Assembly: GCF_002234675.1 (NCBI RefSeq)
Contig: NC_019881.2
Location: 15,609,825 to 15,673,824, forward strand
Source of the DNA: Oryzias latipes
Taxonomy: Eukaryota > Chordata > Actinopteri > Beloniformes > Adrianichthyidae
Reading direction: 5' to 3'
Length of the DNA stretch: 64,000 nucleotides
Shown: positions 24,641-36,715 of the stretch, in pieces
Layout of the letters: each line of letters begins with the position of its first letter
Position numbering within the stretch: the first letter of the stretch is position 1
Program-made: the position numbers and the translations under genes
Notes under the pieces: model-generated
Database searches by the model: none
What the model was told of the DNA's origin: nothing
Seen by the model: the letters and a program-made list of their open reading frames with translations, nothing else

Positions 24641-25604
24641 TGTCTCAATGAATATAAGAAAAATATCAAAAGATTTATGATAACTAGGCTGCTTTGTCAT
24701 ATGATAGCTCCTGCTAGGCTACTACTAGCGCCGCCGCAGAGCTCTTTGATGTATGCCGGCATTTGGGCAACTGGCTGGTCTATTGACAGACAGCTGATAT
24801 TGTAGTTTAGGGTCGAATAGGAATAATAATATTCAGGACTCGTCTTTTATAAACTTTAGCAGTCAGTTGCTTTACATTCGAAGGCTATAAGGATACATGC
24901 TAACTGACTAGCCGATCATTGATCCTGTTATTAATTTACGTCATAGATTTACAGCAGATACCTTCACATTTCTGTCTGTGTGTGTCTCATTACATTGCAT
25001 TGAAGACACGGAGGATGTTTAGAGAACAGATTTATTTATTTCAAAAAGCACAAAAGCATCCATCGTATTCACGTTCATTCACATGGTGATCTGGTACGCC
25101 CTCAGTCATCTTGCTGCAAAAGCCGCTTCCTGCCGCTACTTCCGTGTCTCTGTGAGCATTCAATAGGGGTAAAAATAAAAGCAAGAATGGTCGATCTGTT
25201 ATTTTCTCGAACGCAATAATTAATCCGTTCGAACGACATAATTATTGCGTTCGCACGAGTTAATCATTTCGAGGGAACGGAATAGTATTTTGAGGGAACG
25301 CAATAGTATCTTGTGGGAACGGAATAGTATTTCGTGCGAACGACATAATAACCTGTGGCAACAAGATATTAATCTGTGGGAACAAGATATATTTTTATAT
25401 CTTAATGTCAGGACACGGGCTCCGTAACTACATATTTAAAGTCCAGCAGACGAGCTTCATCAAGCCAGAGTTGGGGGGACAGTCGGGGGCGCGAGTCAAG
25501 CCAGAGACAGGATCTACAGCCAGGTGTAGGAGCAGTAGTAGAGGCCAGCCAGAGATGAGGTACACGGTCAGGTACAGGAGCACGGATAAGCCAACTGGCA
25601 TATT

Positions 25605-25775
25605 GAATACGCACATCATCAGGTTTTATAAAAAGGGGTGGGAGCAGACAAGATTTCTCTTCAACCCACTCCTTTTCAAGCACACTGTATATTGTTTTAT
25701 GTCTTTTTTAAACCACTGTGTTGATTTTTCAGTTGTGTTTGAAATAAACTAAAACTGAAAACTAAACCACCCACC
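25605..25775 (+). mobile_element. Probable 3' end of the interrupted LINE
   Basis: The text 'aggttttataaaaaggggtg', the pyrimidine-rich stretch with caacccactccttttcaagc, and the A-rich ending gaaataaactaaaactgaaa resemble the 3' UTR of the same LINE family. It lies in the same orientation as the reverse transcriptase at 22.3-23.5 kb. Recognition is from memory of teleost repeats, without alignment. Confidence 0.5.
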
Positions 25776-28700
25776 AGCACATCTTCTCTCGGGGAATTAA
25801 AGGCCCAGTTAGTCTGGTTCTATTTGCCAAAAATTCAGAAAGTCATTTTGTTGTAAAAAGCTTAAGTTCCTGATAAAATGATGAGCTATCAACCGTTTTT
25901 AATCAGCAGGGACTTTTATCAATAGAACCAAATATTTCCCTAATTCAGTTTTTTCAGAATCTTTATATCAAGCTGTGGCTGTAATAACTACTATTCTCCC
26001 GGGACCGCTCTTCATTAAATGATTTGGAAAATTAATTACCGTTCAAATTGGAGGAACTTTACATGTTAATTAAAATCAAAATGACATAAGAAGCAACTGC
26101 ATTGAAGCCTTAATGAGGCGTCTTACAGTTACTAGAATTATACCTTACATGAATGATTTCCTTTTTTTTCTAAAACACTGATTGTCCAGACTGAAAAGAT
26201 TGTTTTTATGACCAAAATGTTGTTATATTTATAACTTTTGTGTTTATATTTTTGCAATGCTGCTTGCAGACGTGTGTGTTAAAAGCGGTGAATTGTTTCT
26301 TTTGTGTCAATAACTGCTGTTGATTCTTCCTCGTCATTATCCCGCTCCTGTGGGCTTACAATGCTGCAGAAACTCGACGCAATTCTGAATTTGCCAAAGC
26401 AGACCGTTAAAGCTGCAGTGGCGTACATGACTGACTACAAGGCAGATCGCCATTGACATGATGACACATTTCTTCTGGGAGGGCTCTGAAAATGAAAAAA
26501 AGTCTCTGGTTATAATGGAACAAATTTATATCCATGCACAGAGCGTGGTGTTTGACAGCAAGAACACTGGAGGGACGAATGTACCAGAGAGACCTCGTGT
26601 GTACACTGCCTCATGAGCATGTCATGCTGTTAGACTCAGAATAGAACAACTCTATGGCAGAATTTCTTTGGGTAATAAAGGCCTTTTTTTACACACGTAA
26701 TGGACGGGAATGGGTTGCATGCTTCCTTTTTGTCACATTCCCATTTCTTTTCGGCATGCATCCTCCTGAGGAGGCAAGACAGTGTGAGTCATCCTATGCT
26801 GCTGAGGATTTACTCAAATCATTTCTCTTCCCTGTTTTTCTTTGGCACTTAGGAAGCAAAACAAGCTTGATCAATTCCACACATGTTGTCCTGAAGCCTT
26901 GCATCTTATTGTATCAATGCATTCGCATGTGCTTGGTCAGGGTGTTGCGCACATTTACAGATTGGTCCAAGTGATTTCTCTGGATGCATTTGTGCATGTG
27001 ACACATTTAAAATTACAGTGGACAGAGTGATTGCCAGTGACAGAATGATGGGTGAGTCGGCCGTGGCGTCTCGATGATTGCGCCTCTGTGTAGCGAGCAC
27101 GCACGACGGGGGTGATGAAAAGCTGACAAGAGGGCTGGGGCTGCTGCAGGTGAGGGCTGAGGCTGTAGTGTGTGTGTGTGTGTGTGTGTGTGGGGGGGGG
27201 GGGCATGTATTATCCATGGCCCTCATCATATTGATCCGTTTCCATCTTATTTAGCTGCTGCCAAAACTCACAGCTCTGTATTGACCCAAGCTTATTACAC
27301 CTACTTTGTGAGCAGCCAAAAACAAAGAAAAACACGGGTGCTGGCAGGAGGCATCAGTCTAAATCCCTTCGAAAACAAGTGTTGCCATTACAAGGGCTTG
27401 TACGTGGAACAGATCACAGCAAAAAGAAACATTTGATTTGGCGTTGTTGTTTTTTTTTAAATCTTAGATTACACTTTCTGTGATTACTTCAAGCTACTTA
27501 AAATATTTTATTAAGTATTATTGTTATGCTTCCTGAATATTTGTTTTTATAATTTACAAATATGAATCAGAAATGTAAGTCATATTTTAAAGGGAAGTAT
27601 TCCGGTTCACATGCTGCAAAGCTAACCCAAATATGACATTTTAGTACGCTTTTTATTTTTTTAACACTTTTCAACCAGAAAAGTGGTCTACCATGGTTTT
27701 ACATTGCAACCTTGTGCCTTGTCCAGGTAATTATTACCAGAAAAACAGATACGGATCAATATGTGTCAGAGCATGACTTTAAATACACAAACTTATTTGT
27801 GTATCTAAATTAACAATCTATATTAACCTTTTCTAGAAATATAAAATATAATATATAATATAATATAAAAATATTTTTTTATTGTCATGTAGATTCATGA
27901 AACTTTATAAAATACATTGTACTGGATTTTCATTGTACAATACAATCAAATCCTCCACATTTTCTTAACTGAATTATATTTTTGAAAGTAAGCTGCTCTA
28001 CTGTTGCATATACATATTAGATTAGCCGTAACTCTCTGTTTTGCTCTGAAATAGTATCATGATCTTTGTTTAGAATGTTAAACCAGTTCTATAGTTGGTC
28101 TTGTTAAACTGTTTTCTGAAATATTTATCATTTAGGGGCTGGTGTTTCTTTTTTTAATTGGAACTGGACTCGCTTATTTTTCTTCCTTCCCTTTTTAACT
28201 CTTCCTTTCTTTCAGTTATGTGTCAAACTAACAATAGTTACTGAACCCTACTAATTTAGAAAATAAAAGTTAAACAGACAGACACATTGTTGTTTTATTC
28301 AGGTTAAATTTATATTTCAGATTTAATCCCAACAAATCAGTGGTTTAAATTAAGATTATTACTGTTATTTGGGAAAGAAATCATCAAAGTTTTTTTTTTT
28401 ATATGAAGTAAAACTAAAACTTCGTAAACATCAGGATGTATAGAGAGGTATTTGTGGGGAATTTCATTTATTGTATTTATTGGGAAAATGTCAGTGTCAT
28501 AACACTTTAGAATCAAAAGTAAATCAGCAGTTGTACAACATTAAATCTAAATAAAAATGACACTCCAAAAATTCCAACCATCTTTCAATTCCTGATCTAT
28601 TATGAAATATAGAGACAGTAAAATTGCTACAAGTGTTTGTAAAGCTTTAAAAAAGTCAGATATTTTGGAAAAAAGCAGTGACAATGCTTCATTATATAAC

Positions 28701-30904
28701 TTTTTTCTTCAAAAACCAAAAAAGAAAATAAACAAAATGGTTTCATAGTATAAAAAAATGAAAGTGTTTTAGGGCTTTTCAACAAATTGAAAAAAATACC
28801 TTAAAAGTCATGGATCTGGTGATATTTTTTTTCTTTTTATGCTTTATTTCTTCTTTTTTATATAAAGGTCTTTTGTTTCTCCGGGTTGGACCTTGACTTG
28901 CACTGAGCCATTTTACCGTGTTCGTAATTTTGAAATATTAATTTAAAAATAGAAAGAGAAAAAAAAACATTTGGGCTTTTATTGTGAAAGAGCTTCTCCA
29001 TGTCTCAAAATTAATGACATTTAGCCAATATTTTACTCTATGACCACTTTCAGAAGCATCAAGCCTTTAGTTAGGAATCAAACGCTTGTTAAGATGTTGT
29101 TGTTCAGCAGCTATAAAGCTGGAGGCACAGAGGTGACTATTCTTCATCCATAAAAAACCCCTTTCTGTCTCAAATATAGACCAGACAGTGTGTAAATGGA
29201 GGCCTGAACGCTGAATAGTTGAAGTTGACGTGCTGCTCAGGTGCTAACTCAACCATCTGTTGTTTACGTTGTGCTGCCATCGACAATATCTGACAAAGAG
29301 CCAGCTGTCCCTGCCTCTGCAGTGACAGGAACACAGAGGCTCACTGAGCGCTGTCACTGATCTCTTCACTGGTCAAACTAATTAAAACGATACATTGAGA
29401 AACCCTACTCCTCCAGAGCGCAGAATGATGGGAATATTTTTATCACAGGCTGAATACTCAGCTCTGTCCTCAAGGACGGCGGATTGTGTTATATAAAAAT
29501 TAATAAGCACAGCTGCAAGACATCGTGATCCAAACATGCAACCAGTGAGTCCTCATACTGCACTGTAGGGTGGGATTTGTTATTATTAATTAACTGGAAA
29601 TTCTATTTAAATAAAAAACATAAAATTTTCATCTGTGTGGTCTAAATAATGAGGAGTTTTACGCAGACACATGTTGCGTTCTAGATTGTGCCAACATTTT
29701 GCAAGCCTAGTGTAGGTCACACTGTCCCTTGAGGGTGAGGTCCATCCAAGAATATTTGTTTACAGGTTAAGTGGCTTCCCAATTTCACGCAAAAAAGTAG
29801 ACCTCTTGATATGATGAAAATGTCACAGTGATGTTTACATATCCATAAACCTTTCCCCTTTAAACAAACACATATCTCATTATGGGTGAAGCATTATTTA
29901 TAGGGAAATGCAACCTCAGATGACCAGATATAGAAAAATATATATGCATATGAAATCCAAGGCTTAATGCTCAGGCAGAGCAGATGTAAAAGTACAGTTG
30001 AATGAGCCTGACTGTGTGTGAGAGTGGGTGTGGTGACAGATGAGTCACACTTGGCAATTGCTGTAATCCAAATTTAACACGGGACTGATCATATGTGCCA
30101 CAGCATGGAAAAAAAAATTATATTGGAAGAGTTGTGAATCCTGCTTCATGTTTTCCTCCCTCCTCTGAACTGTGCTCTGTATCTACAAAAGCAGCTTAAT
30201 ATTTACCCCCAAAAAGCTGAGCTTGTGCAGCAAACAGCGAAAGCTTATTTACCTTTGAGAGTAATGTGCAAGCTTAACTCTGGACTGCGTGTGCTTGCGC
30301 CATGATTGAAACAGGTCGCCTCTCACTCTGGCTTCACCAGGTTTGTCTGTTTGTGTCCTTGACATGGTTAGAGTTCGCTCAGTGCATGCGGCAAAAATCC
30401 CCCCCTGGACACGCCGTCTGTGTCACACACACACGCTCTACCTGCCTATTTCCCTGATACTGTTGGGTCAACCGCCGTTAATGTCCTCCCTGCTCTGTCT
30501 CCACAGAGAAATGAAAGGCTGGAAGCCCAGGACAGAAATAAACGTGGCACAAACATCCTGCAGTTCCTCGCCTCAGACTCTTTTGACTAATGAGCCAGTA
30601 TTGCAAAGGGGTTAACTCCCAAAGGGTGTGCAGGGTAACGCCAGTGCCCCCTTCTCCCTGCCCTATTTTTTTCCTGTCTATACTTCTGTGCTGAGTGTCT
30701 TTCACTCTGAATGTGGACATTTTTTTCCAGGTCTTTTCAGGCCAGCATTTAAAACTCTAATTGACAGCAGAAAGTGGGTCTCAGTGTCTTATGTTACCTC
30801 TTGGGAGATGAAGACATAAAAGCAGAGATTTGTTGCCGGACAGACTCACAGAGCTGCAGAGGTAAATGTTTAAGCACGCAATTCAAAAATATGCATCCAA
30901 ACTT
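25776..30904. other. No gene or defined element seen
   Basis: Apart from the GT/G tract this is unassigned. 27.4-28.9 kb is very AT-rich. Frames near 26.7 and 30.4 kb show no domain. Confidence 0.55.
27166..27203 (+). repeat. (GT)n followed by a G run
   Basis: A GT repeat to about 27191, then 12 G. Confidence 0.95.
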
Positions 30905-31039
30905 TGTCTCCACAAATCTACAACTATGATTATGCCATTTTTACCCAAGATCTAAAAACCTGTGTCATTTCCTAACACATAGATTCTGCCGACCAACAGG
31001 AGTTCATTAGAAATTTGCCTTTGAGTTGTGGAGGAGTTA

Positions 31040-31732
31040 AGGCCTGTTTACACAGGGACGAATTTCGCTGGCGATTTTCGCCGACGTTTAACGCCTCGTG
31101 ACTAAACAAAGGGCACCAATGTGAGTGTGCACACCGACGCGAAAAAACACCACGCGTCAAAGCGTCACTTTTTAAAAAACGCCTCGGGTTCGTTTTTTTT
31201 TTTTTTTTTTGACGCGTCGCGTCGAAATCTATTCAACCAATGAGAACGGCGCTTTTGCACACGAGTCTGGAGCCTCTGAAGTTACAATAAAACACAACTT
31301 GGGGGCGCTCAAACACAAAACTGCCTTGCTGAGCACACATACCAGCGAAGAAGATAGACGCCGAGTTGCATCTACACAGCCGCGAAGAAATAATGACGGA
31401 CATTCTAAAATATCCCCGAACCAAGCACCAGTTGGAGCAACTGGTGCTTGAAATATCCATGTTTTCTTTTTATGATTCTGACAAGCGTGTAAATACTTGC
31501 TCTCTTCTTCTGAGTGAAAAGCGACTTTAAGAAGCGTAAAGTTGCGCAGCGCCACCTTGTGTACAGGAGTATTTCTGTTGTACATTAAGCGCCATCTAAT
31601 GTCAGGGAATGAAATTGCATGTTCGCTCGGCTCATCGTCAGTGAAAATCGCCTGGGTGTGAACACAAAAAACGTGGTGAAAAACGCTGGCGTATAACGCC
31701 TGGCGAATATTCGTCCCGGTGTGTACGGGCCT
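31040..31732. mobile_element. Harbinger-like MITE, 693 bp, nested
   Basis: The inverted ends begin aggcctgtttaca and finish tgtacgggcct, with gggacgaat matched by attcgtccc just inside. The target TTA is duplicated at 31037-31039 and 31733-31735. No transposase frame is seen. Confidence 0.75.
31422..31450. repeat. Perfect 13-bp-arm palindrome inside the Harbinger-like MITE
   Basis: Arms caagcaccagttg and caactggtgcttg around gag. Confidence 0.95.
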
Positions 31733-32333
31733 TTAGCCTGCCTCCACATCCCATCACCCATTTGTATACACTATCTCCTGCTAGCTTTACGGCCCCTCAC
31801 AAACCCAACCTAACATTATGGCTGCAACAAAAATGGTTAACAATATCGAAGCTATCCAGCAGTACATTTTTGAGCCAAATGCCAGCTAGGACTGGGAAAA
31901 CAAAGACGTCCATAGATCTATTTGTCTGCAAGTGGATGCAATGGAGCAGAACAAGAAGCTTGTGGCTTGCTGTTTGTGACCTCTACGTCACAACTAAAAG
32001 CTATTAAAAACAATGTTTTTTTTCATCTGCTCCTGGTTTACAACACTTTCAATAAAGAAATACTCAGAAATGCAATTGCAATGTTCTGGGATTCACCGTT
32101 GTTGTGATCGACGTGAGATTTCTTGCAGGGAACCCCAGATGGAGGGAGGTTATCAGTGGTCTTGTGTGTCTTTTATTTTCTAATAATTTCTCCCACAGGT
32201 CAACAATTTTTTTAGTGGAGTTTGGAGTGTGACTGCTTGAGGTTGTGGACAGGTTTCTTTTATATAAATAACCAGTTCAAACAGGTTCATTTTTGATGTC
32301 AAAAACATAATGTCCATCAGAGAGGGTCTTTAA

Positions 32334-35300
32334 GAGCAAAGAGGCTGAAAGACAAACATCACTGTTCCGACCAGTTACGTCCTTGATTCCAGATGAATAC
32401 TAAGCCAACACATTTTGAGTGGAAAAAAAAGAAAATATGTCTGTGCACAATACTTACCACACTAGTAGTTAAAGCGCTATTGAGAGTATTATTATGAAAA
32501 TGTGCTTTTTACTGCATGGCCACACTGGCTGTCAGCAAGTTGCTGCGACCATCTTGGTTTTTTCCTGTCCTTTTTCAGCAAAGAAAATGATAAAGCTCAG
32601 ATCTTTGCCTTTTTAAAGAAACTAATAAATGTTCAAGCTGTTCAGCCCAAAGAATTGACAGAATATTCATTTTTTCTTAAAATTAAAAAGCACATTATTT
32701 ACTCACTGTTTCCAATTTGATACACGCATTTCTGCTGTAACCGTAGTCATTTAATAAAGCAAATCACAATAAATTAGTAATTTCTCCATAAAGTTTTGAA
32801 AATTAGCAAAACTTTCTGCCGCCAAGTGTTTTTGAAGTTTTACAGAGGCAGCCATTTTGAAACAAGCAAGAAAAGTGCTTCTACTGCCCCTGGTGGAATG
32901 ATGATGAATTACAGAGCAGGCAAAACATGGACCAAGTTAGATACAATGAGTTTTTAAGGAAAACGTAGATCATGTTAATGAGATAGGGGGTCTCAGAAAT
33001 GCGTGTATCAACATGATATGGGTACATAGGGGTTACCGTTTTTACTATTTCTTGGTCTGATTTGGACATTTGTTTGTTTCCTTTTTAAGTCCAGTTAACT
33101 GAAAGCACTGAATTACATGTTTGTGGAAAGAACAAAACGATTTTTCTGAGTTTTCTCATATTCAGAGGGGTTTTTAATCTTTGGCATACTGACAAATTCC
33201 AGGCTCCTGCTTGTACTGAACTTTCTTGCGTTAAACGATTCAAACGTTTCATATCCTTTGCGGGTTAACCACTTGATCTTGGACCCTGCGATGCTGCCTA
33301 CTGCAGAAGGAGAGAGATCTGAGCCACTCAGCTGGCTTCCAGTCCCTCTTTAGGGAGCTTTTTGCAGTAATTAAAATAGCTTCATAACAGCTTGAGCTGT
33401 TGAATCTAATAGCAGCCGCCATTCTTTTCCTTCAGGACCTGCTTTCTAGAGTTTAAAATATTGAAATGAAGGCTCTTAAGCCAAGGAGATGAGCCATTGT
33501 TTACAAGAGATTGCCTCTTAATGCAAATCATTCATCAGGCCAACTATGCACCTTCACCTGCTGAACACCCCCGAATTCCTGTTAGAAAAACTATTTAGGT
33601 TTATAGTTAAATTCCTTCTTTCTGCAAAGGGTCTTAACCGGAATTCCTTCTCAGAGGAGTTTCAGTGAACACTCTTCCCTTGTCTTTCCAATAAGTACAT
33701 TTCGTAATCTGATTTCCCTTGATTTCTTTCTAAGTGCATCCTGAACTTCTCACCAAACCACACGTCAGCAAAAAGCAGATTCTCATCAGTGTCACCGCTG
33801 CCTTCTTGTGGGGTGCAGAGACGGTCTAATGCATGGGGATTACCTCCTAATTCCCTCCCCACATGCTGCAGAAATGACATTGATCCGTGAAGCATTTTCA
33901 CACTCTAAGTAGGGTTTAAACTCAAATCACAAACACACTCACGTGCACAAGAGTTTGCAACACCTCCAATTAAAAGGAGAAGTGTCCAAAGCCCTGTCAG
34001 AGCCAATGTCCAGCTCCGAGAAAGTTGCCCTTATCTTTAAGGGAAGCCAAGAACCCAAACTTCCTCCCTGGAGTGACTACATCTGCCAAAGTGGGGATAA
34101 ATGATGGCTGAAAATGACCCTTACTGGAAGAAAAGACTAAATCACACAAATCTCTGAAAAGGTTCCTTTTTTTGCCCTTTCTAATGGGACACACAAGATC
34201 TTTGATTGTGAACATGGTTTTTGAATGTATAAAACTATCAGGATGCGCACACAGCTAATACTGACAGAGGTTTAGAACTCTGCCAATCACAGGTGGATCG
34301 ATAGCAGCAGCAGTCTCTGCTCACACACAGAGCACCTTCAGGTGTAATTGCTGACTATCACAGTAGGCAGGCGGACCACAGAACCAGCTTTCTACACTGA
34401 CAGCTCCTGAACCCAGGGCCTCAGTCGGTGCGTCACTCCTCAGCAACTCTGGCCATTTCTCAGAGCTATCAGCTTCTGCATCAGACAGATAACTGCACCA
34501 AAACTCTGTTCCAGATGGCCTTTCTTCCTTAAAAAGACAAGGAACTTTTGTGTGCTATTCTGAAACCTCTTCAAAGGGAACCAGAATAGTTTCCCCATTA
34601 AAACCGTTTTTTTTTATCTGATTGAGATTAACTTAACAGCATAAAGTAAGTCACAACAATCCAAACAGGCCTTGTTTTTTTTTCCTCCACTATCAAAGAG
34701 TTTGATCCAATTTACTTGGCCAGCGAGCAACTTGGACTGTTTGTTTGGGACGGTCCACTGCTCTTTTGAAACATGTGCTGCAATGTGGCCCTTCATGAAA
34801 CAAACGCCATGTGACGTAGCCTAAAAGTGGACCAGCAATAATCAACACCTCTTCCTCTGGCATCAATTTTAAGTGACTTGCGTAACTCACCAATGACTTT
34901 GAATGGTCTTCTGCTGCCCCCACGTGGTTGATGTTAGAACTGCAGCCCACGGTTTTGTAACATTTCTAATGAAATCCTAATTAAATCTATTTAATCGTTA
35001 CTTCTTTTATATCATCTTTAATACATGATGACAAATGGATTATCTGTAGTTAGTTTTAGTGACATTTAAATATACCTAATGTATACCTAATATACCATTG
35101 AAACCACATACTATCTTAATTACCAGAAGATATTTGGGAATTATGAGTTTAAAATTAATTCCAGATTATCTATAAATGGACCACGCATTCAAATGAAAAG
35201 AATCTTTATAACACATAAAACCACCTTTCCAAAAATCAGCTAACAGCACTGTCGTCCAACTCCCTTGTTTTCCTCGCTTTACTTCTGCCAGCAGGTAATT

Positions 35301-35430
35301 AAACTTCCTAAGAAACTAAAGCCCACCCTGTGTCAAATATGACCCTCTATCTCATTTGACGAGCAAAACATGGCATTTTCTATCATGACTGTGGTGCACC
35401 TTCCTTCTTTTACTTTCTTACTAATGTACA
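32334..35430. other. No gene or defined element seen
   Basis: Minus-strand frames at 33662-33901 and 34693-34950 have a fairly protein-like composition, but no splice context or family could be assigned. Confidence 0.5.
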
Positions 35431-35607
35431 CCCTTGTGCTATCCCAGGCACTTTAACATTGGGAGTTGGGTCATCTAGACCCACTAGACAGTGCGCTGAA
35501 TCTTTTTCCTCACTGGTGTCCATGGATTACATGAAATGTTTCCACCTTTATCATTGTAGGGATAACACGTCAATGTAAGGGTGGGGTCATCTAAGGTAGC
35601 ACAATGG
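35431..35607 (+). mobile_element. TTAA MITE, copy B
   Basis: It shares ends and interior (gggtcatctagacccactag, then tgtccatggattacatgaaa) with copies A and C-F. The right side has TTAA; the left flank has decayed to tgtaca. Confidence 0.8.
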
Positions 35608-35611
35608 TTAA

Positions 35612-36126
35612 TATTATAGAATTGCATAAAAAACATAACACAAGAATGGGACAATATACCACTTGGGATATTGTAAGTAATTTAAATGACAAAACTAAAT
35701 TACCCATTGTTCATCTAAAGTGATTTTCCTTTTTAAAAACAGAAATAATGGATAGAAGTTCCACGTGTGGCTTTGGAGGCTCAGGTAGCAAATCCCTCAA
35801 ACATTGGACTTTATATTTAAAAAAAAGCTGTTGCACAATCTTTTACCTTAAAGCCATAGTGCAATACTGCCTTATGTTAAATGAAATTTAAAACAAATTT
35901 TTTATGAAAAAAATAGTATGCAACATACAGTGCAGAACAATGTCTGCACATTCAGTGATTACTCAATAGAAAGTGAATAAAAATTCTAATACGAGTTAAG
36001 GAAAAGTTCAAAAATAACTGCAATCTGATTCAGTATGATTTAAACTGGACTGAATAAATGTCGCCCTATGTATCATTGTGTGTATGAAAGACTCATTGAA
36101 CAGTTTCAAATACAAGTTTAAAAGCT
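35612..36126. other. No gene seen
   Basis: AT-rich sequence between MITE copy B and the 3' side of the CCER1-like gene. Confidence 0.55.
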
Positions 36127-36132
36127 TTTATT
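36127..36132 (-). terminator. Candidate polyadenylation signal of the CCER1-like gene
   Basis: This is an AATAAA on the minus strand, about 0.58 kb beyond the stop codon. The gap between stop and signal contains no element I recognise and is relatively GC-rich, as expected for the same transcript. The assignment rests on position only. Confidence 0.4.
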
Positions 36133-36715
36133 GTACAGATTATTTTTATTTACATTTAATTAAATATGTCGATGTCACAACCTCCAGTCCAGCTTTAGGA
36201 AAGTAGGCGACGTCACAAAGAGTCAGGCAACGTTGCTCTGTAATCCCTCTCTCAGCCGGCAGGGGCGACCTGGAAAACGCTCAGACAACAGTAACTGCGG
36301 AAAGAACCTTTACCTGCGGCAGTGGTTCACATCATCACCGAATTCCATCAGTGATTATGCAGCAACCCCAAAATACCTGCCTCGGTTTACCTTGAGCCCA
36401 TAACCCTCGGGCGGGACCCACAACTCGAGTGGCGTGCCGCTGATTCCTGTGAGTGACGCCACGCAGCGACAGAGCGCCCCCTAGTGGATGGGAAGCGTCC
36501 AAAGCGCCGCTGTGAGACAAAGAGCCCAACCATGAATCACACATTTCAGGCTTAAAGTGCATGACCTGGGCTACAAAACATGTCACAACACACATGACAC
36601 ACTTTGTCAGTACTTTCATAGTTATTTCTCCACACCTTTAGCACATGTCCTCGTGACGTAACTACTGTAGAGACGAGCGCTGTTTCACTAGGCCACGTAG
36701 ACCAGATTCCAGTTT

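Larger units (their letters stand above)
24270..25425. mobile_element. Foldback-type DNA element with terminal repeats built of 21-22-bp units
   Basis: The ends are inverted copies: CGGAGCCCGTGTCCTGAC at the left and its complement at the right, extending to terminal repeats of about 200 bp. A 9-bp direct repeat, aactacata, flanks it at 24261-24269 and 25426-25434. Inside each terminal repeat is a tandem array of 21-22-bp units. The interior (about 24503-25207) has no transposase-like frame, so the copy is non-autonomous. It contains a direct duplication of about 135 bp. The 9-bp duplication would suit Mutator-like or Foldback-type elements, but I cannot assign a superfamily. Open frames reading RERNSIL repeatedly are shadows of the repeat units. 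Confidence 0.85.
23899..25612. repeat. Dispersed teleost repeat, interrupted by the foldback element
   Basis: The left part (23899-24269) begins with attca-rich repeats and includes 'ggaaaaactcctaaaaaacc' and 'ccaggacggacaggcgatct'. The right part (25426-25612) continues it with 'caagccagagacaggatcta'. The foldback element sits between the two parts. The outer ends show an 11-base inverted match (gcgtattcaat / attgaatacgc). It is inserted in, or abuts, the LINE 3' UTR. Confidence 0.5.
30905..32329 (+). mobile_element. AGACCCA/TTAA family copy, split by a Harbinger-like element
   Basis: The left part is 30905-31036. The right part begins at 31736 and includes gagccaaatgccagctagga and tccatagatctatttgtctg. 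It ends gagagggtct before TTAA at 32330-32333. Extra sequence lies between 32095 and 32280. The left boundary is approximate. Confidence 0.55.

Noticed and set aside
33662..33901. Minus-strand frame with protein-like composition as a possible exon
   Set aside because: No family recognised and no clear splice sites could be matched; left unannotated.
36335..36619. 94-codon minus-strand frame downstream of the CCER1-like gene
   Set aside because: It lies in the presumed 3' UTR and has no recognisable motif.
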